Counted from the stretch's first letter, positions 23,430-34,269 are shown. The stretch: DNA of 64,000 bases from Sodiomyces alkalinus F11 (GCF_003711515.1 NW_021167083.1:1-64000), one strand, 5' to 3'. The notes: generated by a model not told the origin, from the letters alone. Numbers and translations are program-made.

Positions 23430-24900
23430 ACAGGAATACTGTTTTTAATAGCCGCTATTATATTCTTTAATATCTGTATAGCCTGCTTCTTTTACACCGT
23501 CGTTATACCGGCTGGTAGGGGGAGGAAGACGCTTTCCGGTATAGTATAGGTAGGCGCGGCCGCGGGAGCAGTAGTCGTAATAGGGGTAACGGGGGTAATA
23601 GGGGTAACGGGGGTAATAGGGGTAACGGGGGTAATAGAGGTAACGGGGGTAATAGGGGTAACGGGGGTAGCGGGGGTAGTGGGGGCGGCGGGAGTAGCGG
23701 GCGTGGGCGTGGGCGTAGCGGTAGCGGTGGTAGTAGTAATAATAGGAGCGGGCGTGGTAGTCGCGGTATTTATTCCCGACGGGCCGGCGGTGGAGGAAGG
23801 CGTGGTCTTTATCTTCTTCGACGAAAAGGGAGTAGTCGCTATAGTACCGTAAATTAATTAGTAAGCATATAAAGTATAAGTCTAACGGGAACACGCTTAT
23901 AGGTTATTAACTTATAATCCGTTATAGCCGCGCGTTTCTTACTCTTAGCGGCGGATCCGGGCATCTTAGCAGGGCGTAGCGAGTATTTACGACCCTCGGA
24001 GTTATAATAGTAGTTACCGTAACTGCCGGAGGCGATACCGTTAAGCGAAATATAATTAACGAAGGGGCCGTCTTTAGTATTATACTGCTTATAGGTAGTA
24101 GTATTAATTAGACCGATAATTGTTATTATCACGGCCTCGCGGTTAGCCGCGCGCGATAACTTAAGGTCCTTTTATTTCCGCTACGCTGAATCTCGACAGG
24201 CTTATATAGTTATTTAACGTTAGTATACGATATAGAACGCGTAAATTAGTAGGAGGAATAGTTAATAACTTACCTTTATATTACGTATCGTCCTTAGGTT
24301 ACTGGTATCTCTATAGCCGCTATTATAGACGAAGTCGACGATATCCTTCTTAGGGATCGTGTAGCCGGGGTTTACGGGTATCGTCGTCTTCTAAACGCGG
24401 GCCCTAGAAGACCAGGCTATTACGGGAGGCGGGGGGGCGGACGCGTCGTTACGGGAGGAGGCGTTATAGGAGGAGGAGGCGGAGGTTAGCGGCTAGCGGG
24501 ACTAGCGGCGGGAGGCAGGCGTGGGAGTATAGGGGAGGGGGGGGGTCGCGGGCGTCGTCGTTATCTTTAACGGGTAAGCTAACGCCCGGAATAAGGAAGA
24601 ATAGAGAATTAATAGACGAACCGTCGGATTTAGCGGGGCTTAGGGCGCGGTCGTGGGCTTCTTCGTGGTCTTTATATTTATCGGCGGCGGGGGGGGTATC
24701 GTCGTTACGGCGGTTAGAAATAAACGTGACGCGAAGGGGGCGGCCGGAATCAGAAAAGGCGCGAGGTATACTATAAGTATACGGTTAGTATTAACGCCTT
24801 CGCGGGGGGTAGAGCGGTTATTTATGCCTATTACTTACTTAGCGATAAGGCTCTTTACGGCTACGGAACGGAGGGAGGAAAATAGAGAAATATATCGTTA
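23430..24900 (-). pseudogene. Antisense Pro/Thr-rich gene-like region within the Helitron
   Basis: I do not recognise the product. On the minus strand several open segments line up convergent with the helicase. First is a Pro-rich part (about 24900-24350: PPPPPINIKTTKKPTT, then PPPPPPITPPPVTTRPP). Next is a conserved-looking part (about 24390-24290: NPGYTIPKKDIVDFVYNSG). After a candidate intron (GTAAGT near 24282, ACTAAC branch-like site, AG near 24190) comes a Gly/Tyr/Ser part with a basic stretch (24132-23854: MPGSAAKSKKRAA). Last is a Thr/Pro repeat tail of VTPIT units (about 23830-23445). Frames must change at the intron and around 23850, so the gene model is tentative. It may be cargo captured by the Helitron or a second Helitron gene. 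Confidence 0.45.
23577..23680. repeat. 18-bp tandem repeat
   Basis: About five and a half units of TAATAGGGGTAACGGGGG with single-base variation. On the minus strand each unit encodes six residues (VTPITP), part of the antisense Thr/Pro-rich frame. The 18-bp period keeps any frame open, which also creates an artefactual Tyr/Pro/Arg-rich ORF in another minus frame. Confidence 0.9.
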
Positions 24901-25137
24901 AAGGAAAAAAAAAAAAAACGATTCTAACGCAGGGAGGAAAACGGCGATTATTTAGTATGTCTTTAATATCGTAAAACGAAGCTTAATTATTATAAAAAAA
25001 GACAGCTGATATCGCAAAATAATGAAAAAAAGGTCGTTATAGCGTGGAAGGAAATAACGAAAATAAAAGCAGGAGTTGTACGGTTATTTTCGGATATCTA
25101 CGGTTATTTAGTGGTATGGAGTAGGTTATATGACTAG

Positions 25138-25172
25138 CCCCCCCCCCCCCCCCAAAAGGGGGGGGGGGGGGG
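25138..25172. repeat. Perfect homopolymer hairpin C16-AAAA-G15
   Basis: Sixteen C, four A and fifteen G form a 15-bp G:C stem with a 4-nt loop, extended by AG/CT on the flanks. It lies about 50 nt inside the proposed Helitron 3' end. The homopolymer lengths may be misread in assembly. Confidence 0.9.
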
Positions 25173-25225
25173 CTTAGCGGTATTGCCCGTAGGGCAACCT
25201 GCTAAGCTCGTATATAGTACTCTAA
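25173..25225 (+). other. Candidate Helitron 3' terminus (hairpin plus CTAA)
   Basis: GCTTAGC and GCTAAGC enclose TTGCCC-GTA-GGGCAA, giving a near-perfect ~35-nt imperfect hairpin. Fourteen nt later CTAA is followed by T, where LINE X homology resumes. This matches the Helitron rule (terminal hairpin, then CTRR, inserted before T), though the spacer is slightly longer than the usual 10-12 nt. Confidence 0.6.
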
Positions 25226-26937
25226 TACTAGGAGGTAACCGAGGAGGACCGTAAGGACCTCTTCGGTGCCGTAGGGAGGCCACTTGTAACTAAAGGAGAT
25301 TTATATAACGCACTAAAACACGATAGTAAGGCCGGGGCAGTTATAAGGTGGTTCCTATAACGGAAGAGGCTCAAGGACTTTCGCCTTACCCTTAAAGTTA
25401 TAAAGGCCTACGAAAATAGCGACGGTACCGACACGAGACCGGAGCGGGAACAGAATAGCATAGCGAACTAGTTAAGTATTAATAGGGGTCCTATACGCCG
25501 GGACCCCGGCGGTATTAGCTCGGCATTAACAGGGCGCCACTAGTTCTTATCGTACTACTTCTTATTGTCCTTATCGCCCTTAGTAGCGCTAATACTACTC
25601 TTAGTATACTTAAGGCCCTAAAAGGACTAGTTAGCGAACTATCACCGCTAAGGGCCGTAACAGGGCTAAAAGGAGACTATTTATAAGATGCTCTAGAATC
25701 AGGTCTATCTTACCCTCCTAACACCGTATTAGGCGAACTAACTCCTATAACTCCGCCGGCGCGGTACCGCCACGGCTATAACCGGAAGGTAATGCCCGGT
25801 TTAGGGCCCGGCTAAAAGACCGGGACGCCGTCCCTAGGCGCTCCTTAGCCTATAGCGTATTAGTAAGAAGACGACCACGGCACCGTAGGAGGATACTTAT
25901 AGCAGCGATACCGTCGCTACCGGCGGCCTTGACCGCTATATACGCCTTATAGAAATCTATAAGATGCTATTAATGTTTTTTAGTAGCGGAGGGGACCTAT
26001 TAAGATAATTTAAATACGCTACTACGGTATACCTATAATACTATAATAGCACCGGCACGACTTATATCCTTATATAGACGCCGGCTATTAGTATATTAAA
26101 AACAGGCTATACTAGTTCCTATAGTATTAGAGTAAGCCTCTATAACGTCTAGGTAGATGCCTAAGCGCTTACTATAACGTATATAACTACCCTAAGTTAG
26201 CCACTATAACACCGTATCGATACTACCGGGGCTTATATACGGTATAACCCTAATCGAACCTTTCTTATAGCGGTTACGATTATTATTAGTATTAGCGTTA
26301 TTATTAGGAGAAGATATCTACGGCTATTAGCACGCTTTCACGGAGGCACTACTACGCTATAAAGAAAGAAACTTATATTAAAGTGTTATTACTAATTACT
26401 TATATATATATATATATAGATTAATACTATAATATATAGTTAACCCTTTACTACCATGCCACCGCGACGCCACCGCGAGATACTTATAGTGAAATTCTAA
26501 TAGGAATACGATAGGAAAACTAGAGGAGTTTACTAGTTAGTATAAGCCGTAACGATAAACCTATAGGACCGTAAGCAGGAATAGATCGGGAGGAAAACCT
26601 ATAATAAACTCACTAGTATTATAGGAGGAAGAGGGAGGTTTAAGGCACGAAGGCCTCGGGGGATATTAACTATCTAATTCTTATAATAGGGTAAGGCCTT
26701 TTCCCTACCTACCGCCAGATATAGCTGGAACCCACCTAAGGGGGGCAGGAGGCGGCTACCTCCTTACTCTCTTTATTAACCGAACGGAAGGAATATAAGG
26801 CATAATCCTCGAGGGATATAGGGAGACCGAGGCTAGAGAGCCGTAGCCGCCGTATAGCGGTAGCGCGGTAGCGCCCGCTTAGCCCCCCGCTCCACCGCTA
26901 GAGATTAGCTTAGGCTAACTTACCTAACCACTAGCCT
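25226..26937 (+). mobile_element. LINE X1, second segment
   Basis: Reverse complement of about 57860-59520 of LINE X2, colinear and in the same order, so it continues the X copy interrupted by the Helitron. It contains a relatively readable Arg/Leu-rich segment at 25226-25450 (WFL.RKRLKDFRLTLKVIKAY), a low-complexity middle with AC-type repeats, and an AT repeat at 26401-26418. Whether the part after 25500 is coding or 3' UTR I cannot tell. It is broken at 26937 by LINE C. Confidence 0.8.
26926..26937. repeat. Target-site duplication of LINE C, left
   Basis: AACCACTAGCCT, identical to 32583-32594 after the poly(A). In the uninterrupted X2 copy the sequence around 57838-57845 is continuous, confirming the insertion. 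Confidence 0.9.
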
Positions 26938-27059
26938 AACTCACGTGGGGGGACCTACGTTTTACGCGCAAACGCTCTAAGCCACTCGAAACCTATATTA
27001 ATCGATAGCTCTTTTTAAGCTCTATACGCCTATCTATAACCCTATTCAGCGCAGGCGCT

Positions 27060-28829
27060 AATTTAGGCGTATTATGAGTGCGAAAATGCCTGGAAACGGG
27101 CCTGCTCCCCCGTGTGCGGGGGAAACGTCTGACGTGGCCCGTGCGCCCACGCTGATAAAGCAGCCGCGTAGAGCCGCACCCCCGACCTCCACCTAACCAT
27201 AACGCCATAACCAATAACCTACTAGCCATAAAGCTAGCCATAATAACGCCCCTAACGCCCCTAACGCCCCCCCTAAAGCCCCTATAACTATAGAGGGCCT
27301 TAGGGAGGTAGATATGGGTAATACCTCTGAAAATATAGAGGATTTAACCCTTACTACGCCTCTGAATTCGAAAAGGCACCTTAGCCCTTCCACACCTACC
27401 CCTAGACGTTTTTCTAGGACCCGAATCGAATCCCCCTCGGACTCGGAAGCCGAAGGCGCTTTCGAAACGCCCTCTAAAGCCCCCCCTGCTTCTAGGGCCC
27501 CCGAAAAACCGAGCCTTTTAGGCTCTAAATAGGCTAAAAAGGCGCCCGGAATAGCTAAAGCCCCTGGAGAAACCTTGGCTAAGCCCTAGAAGTCGACTAG
27601 TTCTGCTAGTAAGGCACAGGCTCAGGAACTACTCTAATAGGCTCTTCAGCTACTTTAACAGACCTATACCCTCGACCCTGCCCCCCAGATTAAAGCCCTA
27701 TCCGTAGGGCTTAAATCTGCTATCGACGGAGCTTCAGAAGCTCCCCAGCCTCCCACACTCGAACAGAAGGTCGACGAACGAGCCCAGGCAGTTCGTAGGC
27801 TTATAGAACAGCCTAAACCCCTTTATAGCGAGGCTATAAAGGGGAAAAAAGGCCCTATAGCACCTTAGACACCTATAACCCAGGCCTAGACCCCCTTAGC
27901 ACCCCTCCCTACAGACCCTAAAAAGGTCCCTAAGGTTATCCTCTAACCTATGGCAGGGGCAGCGATTCCTAGGGATAACTTCGACCCCCTCGCACTTTGG
28001 AATAAGCTTAATAAGGCCCTGAAATTCCCTGTAGTTACGGCTATTAGCCGGTCGACTAACGGGAACCTGGTATTTACCCCGGGACCGAAATACAGCGTTT
28101 AATAGCTCCTAGACTCGCAGAATCAGTGGTTTAAAGAGCTAAACCTCCCCCTCTAGCCCCCCCTAGCCTACAGGCGACTAGTTTAAGCTTATTATTAAAC
28201 AGGTGCCTTCTAAAGCCTTTAGGGGTGGCGATACCCCTCCACCCGACCCCTCCGAGCCGCCGTAAAAGGCCCTTAACCGAAGCCTATAATAGGGCCTAGG
28301 TCTATAGGACCTAGCCACTGAAATCGGCACCTTTAACCCTGTTAGGGTAGTAGGGAAGCCTCGGTGGCTAAGGACTCTAAACGCGTTCTACGACATAGTG
28401 GTTATTTCTGTACTCTCTACTAAAGAACAGAAGTACTACCTAAAACAGGGGCTTTATATAGCCGGCCAACGGCTAAAGGTCTATAAATATAGGCCTATAA
28501 CCCCTAGAACCCAGTGCTCTAACTGCTGGAAATTCGGGTATACCCGAGGGACCTATAAAGGCCTAGTTTCCTGCCCTATCTGTGCGGTTAAAGGCCATAG
28601 AAAGGAATACCACTACTATAACGAGTGTGAAGAATACGGAGACTGCGAGCACAAGACCTATAAGTGCTATAACTACGAGGGAGATCACCCCCCCTTTAGC
28701 AGGGACTATAAGGTCTTTCGAGCTATAAAACCCGAAATTCCACAAATAAAGGGCCTTTTAGTTCGAAAGAGATCCGGTTTATTTAACATAACGTCGATAA
28801 ACAGGCCCCGGCGCAAGAGGCTATCCTAG
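27060..28829 (+). pseudogene. LINE C ORF1 (Gag-like, zinc knuckles)
   Basis: The open stretch 27314-27532 and the long stretch 28398-28829 belong to one protein parallel to ORF1 of copy B. The C-terminal part has RPITPRTQCSNCWKFGY (C-x2-C-x4-Y for H), CPICAVKGH, and C-x-E-Y-G-D-C-E-H-type knuckles, followed by a conserved LVRKRSGLF tail. The knuckles are the nucleic-acid-binding signature of Tad1-like ORF1 proteins. RIP stops lie between 27533 and 28397. Confidence 0.82.
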
Positions 28830-28839
28830 AATAGGCTTT

Positions 28840-29179
28840 AGAGGCTTCGGCTAATATAGTCCTTATTCAGGAACTAGCCTGCGTCTTGATACTAGAGGAG
28901 TGGTTTATCCGAAACCACCCTGCTTTCTATACCGTTACGCCTATATCCTAAAAAACCCAGTTCTTCTCTATTAAGCTTAGGGTCCTTACTTATATAAGAA
29001 AGGGCTCTAGTATCGATTTTTCACACCGCGAAGACCTCCTAGACGATATAGATGCGCAGATTATAGAGGTCTATTATCCACAGACCTTTTATATTCTACA
29101 CGTCTATAATCAGATCAAACAGGACCCCGAAACGACAGGCCGAGGGCGGCCCACTAGCCCTACCCCTTCTACCTTTTCC

Positions 29180-29210
<31 letters not shown>

Positions 29211-32200
29211 CTTCTTCTTCTTCTTCTTCTTCTTCTTCTTCTTCTTCTTCTTTCCCCTCCTTTTTAGGCCCTAAAAGCCGGCCCTGGACCGAGGATCGAG
29301 TGTTATAGGGCCTATAGGTCCCTAAGCCTACCCTTATTATAGGGGACTTTAACAGAAACCACTAGTAGTGGAACGGAGCTGCTACTAACTAGGCTTCTAT
29401 TAGGGCCTAGGCTCTAGTAGACTAGTTAGATAGCCTTGGAGCTACCTGTTTAGTGGATTCTGAAGAGGTTAACCTAAATAGGGGGACCTTTTTTAGGTCT
29501 AATCTTCGTCAAGAGTCGGTTATAGACCTAGCCTTTTACACGCCCGGCTTCGATTATCTCCACTTCGATGAATAGAAATATATCGAAAACACTACCTCTT
29601 TACACCGCGCTATCCTCCTTTCGGCTACTATTCTAGACTCTAAAGGTCCTATAAATAGGTCCCTCCCGCCGGCTTATAACTATAAGCTAGCAGATTAGGA
29701 CCTGTTTTCTAGCACTCTAAAGAGTCTAGAACCTAGCCTCGACTAGGATATCTAATAGGCTATTAACGCCTCGGACTGGGATTCTTTAGGCCGCTGCCTT
29801 TCGGATACTATTACCCTAGCGCTTAAGGCTTTAGTGCCTGAGCTCCGGGTAGTAGGGCGTTTAAAGCCGTGGTGGACTAAAGAGCTAAAAGCCCTGCGAA
29901 AAACAGCGTGGGAGTGGCCTGGCCTTTAGGCTACCGAACTATAACGCGCTATATTCGGTGCTACTAAGGGGAAAGCCCCAGGGCCTAATAGAATTAATCT
30001 AAAGCCGATTCAGCAGGCCTATAAGGTTATCCCCGGGTCCTTTTTAAAAGCCTACACAGCACTATTTATAGCAGGCCACCACCCTACCTACTAGAAAGAA
30101 GCCCTAGGGGTCGTTTTACCGAAGCCGGGAAAGAAGGACTATTCTAATCCTAAGTCTTATAGGATTATAGCCCTTCTAAACTGCCTAGGTAAAGTCCTCG
30201 AAAGGGTTATAGCTGCTAGGCTTAGCTTTATAGCTAATACCCGCGACGACCTTCTACACCCTAGTTAAATAGGGAGTAGAAAATAACGCTCTGCTATCGA
30301 TATAGCCCTCCTCCTCCTCCACTATATCGAAACATAGCGTAAATCACGCTAAAGTCCTATGATTTCTACGCTATTTTTAGATATTAAAGGAGCCTTCGAT
30401 CACGTCGCCCATCCCTAGCTACTTAGGTCCCTTAAGGAACTCTAACTACCCTCGAACCTAGTTAAATAGGTAGCCTCTTTTACAGAAAACAGGCGAATCT
30501 AACTAGCTTTTGAGGGGCAGGTCTAGCAGCCTACCCCCCTAAATATAGGGGTTCTATAAGGCTCCCCGGTTTCCCCTATCCTTTTCCTGATTTATATTAG
30601 GAAGGTTATAACGGGACCGGATTTTCAGGGTCTTTAGTTATTCTATATCGATGATTTTTAGCTATCTATAGCGTTTACGTCGACTAGAAGAAACTATAAA
30701 ACCCTAGAAAAAGCCGTAGCCTCCCTTTTCGACACAGTAAAAGTTAACTAAGTCCTTTTCGGCCCTAAAAAAACAGAGCTTATTCACTTCCACCGAAGAC
30801 GCTCTATAGAAGATACTCCGGTCACTACAGGGGGGCACCTAGTTAAACCAGCGCTAGGTGCTATTAGGTGGCTTAGGGTCTGGTTTAATCCGAAGCTATC
30901 CTTTAAACCCTACGTCGAAAAACGCCTAAACTCAGCTTTAGGAGCCCTAAATAGGCTATATAGGCTAGCTAGCTCGTAGAGGGGCCTTTCTTTTAAGGCT
31001 CTACGGTAGCTATATATAGCCTGTATAGCCTCCTTAGCTGATTTCGGCTTGTAGCTCTAGTAGGACCTAAAATCACCGAAAAAACACCTAGTAGACCGCC
31101 TAGAACGCCTATAGTATAGCGCTTTAGTCAGGGCATTAGGGGCTTTTAGGGGGGCCCCCTTACGGCCTCTAGAACTCGAAGCAGTAGTCCCCCCGGCAGC
31201 GGTTCGGCTAACCAGGTCTAATAGGCTCTATGCCTTTCGGGCCTTAAAGTTCCTACTAAACCACCCTATTAAACGCCAGCTTTATACTAGCGTTTAAAGG
31301 CAGCCAGGGGATATAAATCAGGAAAACCTCGCCCTTCTCCAGAACCTATAGCCTAGCATATAGCTATATAGGCTAAGCCTAGAAATAGTGGCTTTAGTAG
31401 GTTAGTCTTAGAATATCGAGGGTCCTTCGGCTAGGTGGGAGGCCCCCTAGGCCTCGGAATCTATAGCGGACCTAAGACCCTTTTTCCCCGTTAAGGACCG
31501 GTCTAAAACGGATACCGGCCCTAGCCCTAATACCTCCGATCAGAAAACAGCCCACCTCGAAGCCCTAGCCGAAATTCAGTAAGGCCTAGGGATAGGCTGC
31601 TATTTTCTATACCGACGGGTCTCTAGGCCACCCTACCAGACCCCCTAAAGGGCCTTCACAGGCTATAGCCGCTATAATATAGTGGACTAATACTAGAAGG
31701 CCCTGTAAAGCTATAGGCTTTAACCTAGGGGCCGCTGCCGAAGTCGCGGACGCTGAATTATACGCTATTCTTTAGGCCCTTTACGCTGCCTTAGAGCAGA
31801 CGCCTAGGCCCCTGGAGTGCTATATTTTTAGTGACTCTTAGGCGGCTATTCAGAAGCTTCAGCGCACCTTATAGTAGGCTATAGAAGCTAAAAGCCTTAT
31901 TTCACGCCTTAAATAACTAGGTACTTCGGTATCTGTCTAGTGGTGCCCCTCGCACGTGGGGATAGAAGGGAATAAGCTAGCGGATAAAGCGGCTAAAGGG
32001 GCATTAAACCCCGAAAAAGCTACTAAATCCGTTAGCTTAGTTACTCTTAGCCACCTAAAATCGGCTTTTACGCAGTTAAAAACCGGCTTCGGATACCTAA
32101 AAACCCACCAGAAAAGGGCCTAAAACTACGCTAACGACCGCTATTCCTGTCCCGGCTCCCCTATACAGGATACAGCACACCTTATTCTTTTATGCCCTTT

Positions 32201-32370
32201 TTATAAAAACGAACGAAAAGCCCTGCGGGAAGCCCTAGCAGGCCTACCGCTATCTCTACCGCTATTATTCGGTACTAAAAGAGGAATACAGGCCTTACTG
32301 GCCTACCTTTTAGCTACTAAAATAGCTTCGGCGGAGTGGTACAGGGCGCAAACCTCGGATTCTGCGGTCT
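28840..32370 (+). pseudogene. LINE C ORF2 (EN-RT-RNase H), RIP-broken and internally deleted
   Basis: The endonuclease starts near 28840 (IVLIQELA) with a GDFNRNH box near 29340-29360. The RT has LPKPGKKDYSNPKSYRII (30117-30170), FLDIKGAFDH (30376-30405), GVL.GSPVSPILFLIYI (30549-30599) and FYIDDF (30641-30658), the last two being the primer-grip/turn and catalytic boxes. RNase H has FYTDGSL (31606-31626), a SDS box (31831-31840) and CPSHVGIEGNKLADKAAK (31945-31998). The tail has SCPGSPIQDTAHLILLCPFYKNE-like Cys/His spacing (32150-32210). All key residues are visible in one translation, making copy C the reference for the family here. Confidence 0.88.
29181..29253 (+). repeat. (CTT)n microsatellite, about 24 units
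   Basis: A pure CTT/TCT run inside the endonuclease region, encoding poly-Ser or poly-Leu depending on frame. The same place in copy B (9978-10010) has a short impure version, so this is an expansion specific to copy C. Confidence 0.97.
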
Positions 32371-32550
32371 AGTTATTTTGCTTTGGTTTTATTTACCTAT
32401 TAGGTCTATTAGGCAGATTGTTACGGAGGATCTCCTTTATTTAGTACTACTGCTACGCTTTACGTTACTGTACTTAGCTTCTGGTAGCCTTTAGCCCTTA
32501 GAGCGATAGGCGCCGCGCCATAGCTTTAGGGCTGCACGCGCGTAATGAAT

Positions 32551-32584
32551 AAAAAAANNNNNNNNNNAAAAAAAAAAAAAAAAA
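32551..32584 (+). repeat. Poly(A) tail of LINE C (with 10 N at 32558-32567)
   Basis: A run broken only by Ns, directly after the shared 3' UTR end (GTAATGAAT) and directly before the duplicated target. A surviving long homopolymer suggests a fairly recent insertion. Confidence 0.95.
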
Positions 32585-32594
32585 CCACTAGCCT
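32583..32594. repeat. Target-site duplication of LINE C, right
   Basis: AACCACTAGCCT; the two leading A overlap the poly(A). Partner of 26926-26937. Confidence 0.9.
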
Positions 32595-32866
32595 GCTATA
32601 CTTCCCGTTAGCTACTAGTCTAGAGGTAAATTCCAGATACGTAATAGGTAAGAACCGGGGCCACGTCGGCCCCGTAGCGGTACCTCTCTACCTAAGAAAG
32701 TATATAGAGGTTTTCCCCGGGCTTTACCCGGGGTTTTCCCCTCTATAGCTACCCGAGAAGGACCGTATAGCCTAGGAAGGCTCCTATAGATTAGTCAGGA
32801 TAGCGGAGTAAGATTAATAATCATAATAATAATAATAATAATAACTAAAATATAAGCAATACCGCT
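32595..32866 (+). mobile_element. LINE X1, 3' end with TAA-repeat tail
   Basis: Reverse complement of 57598-57837 of X2, ending at GCGGAGTAAGA followed by an (AAT/TAA)n run (about 32829-32866). X2 ends at the same point with its own (AAT)n, so the short-repeat tail defines the X 3' end. Confidence 0.85.
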
Positions 32867-32867
32867 A

Positions 32868-33116
32868 TAACCTTTAGCGAAAAAGTAGATCGGTAGTCAC
32901 TATTCTAATCAGGGTAACGTAAGTAGAACTAGAAAGATACCTTAAACGTGGAATAAGAAATTATAAAAGAGGATAATAATTAAATAATCGTCCCTTAATA
33001 GGGATATCCGGAGCCTGTTCTTAATATATATATAGGAGGTGGATACTATAGCCTTAAAAGGGGGGTTATATAACCGTCTACCGAAACCACTCCAACGACG
33101 TATCTACGCGGTTATA
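32868..33116 (+). repeat. LTR-like repeat R, truncated copy
   Basis: Matches 55360-55609 and the reverse of 61791-62040. The right end is the GGTTATA terminus (33110-33116); the left part is lost where the LINE X tail begins. 28S pseudogene sequence starts immediately after. Confidence 0.75.
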
Positions 33117-33815
33117 ATACCGGATTAAACGCTTATTAGATACTATAAAAGGTATTAGTATATCTTAACAGCAGAATAATAGCTATAAAAGTCGGAATCT
33201 GCTATAGACTCTATAATAACTTAGCTACTAAATATACTAGCCCTAAAAATAGATAGCGCTTAAGCCTTTTACCTATACGTCGCCCTTAGCGCGGGCTTAG
33301 CGTATTAAGGAGTAGGCGGATATAAAGGTCGGTAATAAAGCCTAGGGCGTAAGCCCGGGTAAAACGGCCTTTAGTATAAATCTAGGTAGTAATAGTAAAT
33401 ACTTTAGTAAGAACGTAAAGGACCGAAGTAGGGAGAGGTTTTATATAAATAGCGGTTAAGTATAGGTTAGTTAATCCTAAGCTATAGGGAAGTTCCGTTT
33501 TAAAGGGTTACTCTTGCCCTATATAGCGAAAGGGAAGCTAGTTAATATTCTAGTATCTAGATATAGGTTTTACTCGGTAATATACCTAAACACGGATATA
33601 ATAGCAGGGGCCCTAAAAGGAGTTCTGTTTTCTTCTTAATAGTCTATTACTCTAGAATCGGTTTATCCGGAGATAGGGTTTAATAGCCGGAAACGCCTAG
33701 CACTTTTACTATATCCGGTAAGCTCTTAATATCCCTTAAAAGTCCTCGGGAGGGAATAGTTCTTATACTAGGTTATACTTATAACCGTAATGGGTCTTTA
33801 AGGTAAATAGCCTTT
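33117..33815 (+). rRNA. 28S rDNA pseudogene, segment 1 (RIP-mutated)
   Basis: Colinear with the central large-subunit rRNA from about the CGCTCATCAGACACCACAAA block (here with C-to-T changes, about 33125-33145), through the ACAGCAG...GTCGGAATC block (33170-33200), CCGAAGTAGGG (33421-33432), GGGAAGTTCCGTTTTAAAG (33487-33505), to ATAACCG...GGTCTTTAAGG (33781-33803). Nearly every difference from a normal fungal 28S is CpA-to-TpA or its complement. It lacks the 5' ~40% of the gene and continues after the copia insertion. Non-functional. Confidence 0.93.
33811..33815. repeat. Copia target-site duplication, left (CCTTT)
   Basis: Five bases of 28S sequence repeated at 39934-39938. Confidence 0.93.
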
Positions 33816-34009
33816 TGTTAGATGCCTACAGCCACCTTATCGGGGTGTGACTTACGCTATTTCTATAGACGGATAGGGTACTTCCGACCGATATATCGAT
33901 ATCAATTTCCCCTCCTTTTACTTTATAGTTAGACATTTTCGCAGAGTATCTTTTACTCTTCTTCAATGCACACACATATCTTTTACGTACCTCATTTTAT
34001 ATACTAACA
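33816..34009 (+). repeat. Copia 5' LTR
   Basis: 194 bp, TGTTAGATGCC to TACTAACA. The primer-binding region GTTATAAGCCCGG follows at 34010; RIP prevents naming the tRNA. Confidence 0.95.
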
Positions 34010-34269
34010 GTTATAAGCCCGGCGTTCTAATAAACGAAGCTATTCCGATAGATCCTATAGCTTTAAGGCAGTCAAAATAGCCTTAAGTCTATAGCGGTTA
34101 GTTTAGTATTATTGGCTACGTCCGCCTGCTTTATTTTAACCGTTATTCCGTTATTCCCTCTTATTCAAATCGCTCAACTCGCGTAAGTCCTATATTATTC
34201 TATCGCTCCTCGTTTAATCGGTCTGTTATAGTCGGTTTCGATAGTTTATTTCCCTGCAGTCCTAGTTAG

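Larger units (their letters stand above)
17821..25225 (+). mobile_element. Helitron (rolling-circle transposon), autonomous type, RIP-degraded
   Basis: The element lies inside LINE X1: X sequence stops near 17820 and resumes with adjoining sequence at 25226. It encodes a Rep-helicase protein on the plus strand (about 18700-23200). The right end has a hairpin-forming stretch (25173-25207) followed about 14 nt later by CTAA (25222-25225) and a T, fitting the CTRR/T rule for Helitron 3' ends. The left end is less certain: the first TC after the X homology is at 17825. X-like CTAA(A/T)(G/A)CT occurs on both sides, so a short duplication cannot be excluded. The element also carries tandem repeats and an antisense gene-like region. 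Confidence 0.82.
26938..32584 (+). mobile_element. LINE family 1, copy C (5' end to poly(A), two internal deletions)
   Basis: Starts AACTCACGTGG and ends in a poly(A) of at least 33 nt (with a 10-N gap), flanked by 12-bp target duplications in LINE X. Compared with copy B it lacks about 450 bp between endonuclease and RT (junction near 29903) and about 180 bp after RNase H (junction near 32062). It keeps slightly more CpA/TpG than copy B, for example most cysteines of the ORF1 knuckles, so it may be younger or escaped a round of RIP. Confidence 0.93.

Noticed and set aside
23445..23894. Tyr/Pro/Arg-rich 149-codon minus ORF
   Set aside because: Open only because an 18-bp tandem repeat keeps all frames open; the Thr/Pro frame is in better agreement with flanking segments.
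24653..24901. 82-codon plus ORF in the Helitron
   Set aside because: Opposite the Pro-rich minus segment; no domain and an unlikely Val/Ile/Gly start.
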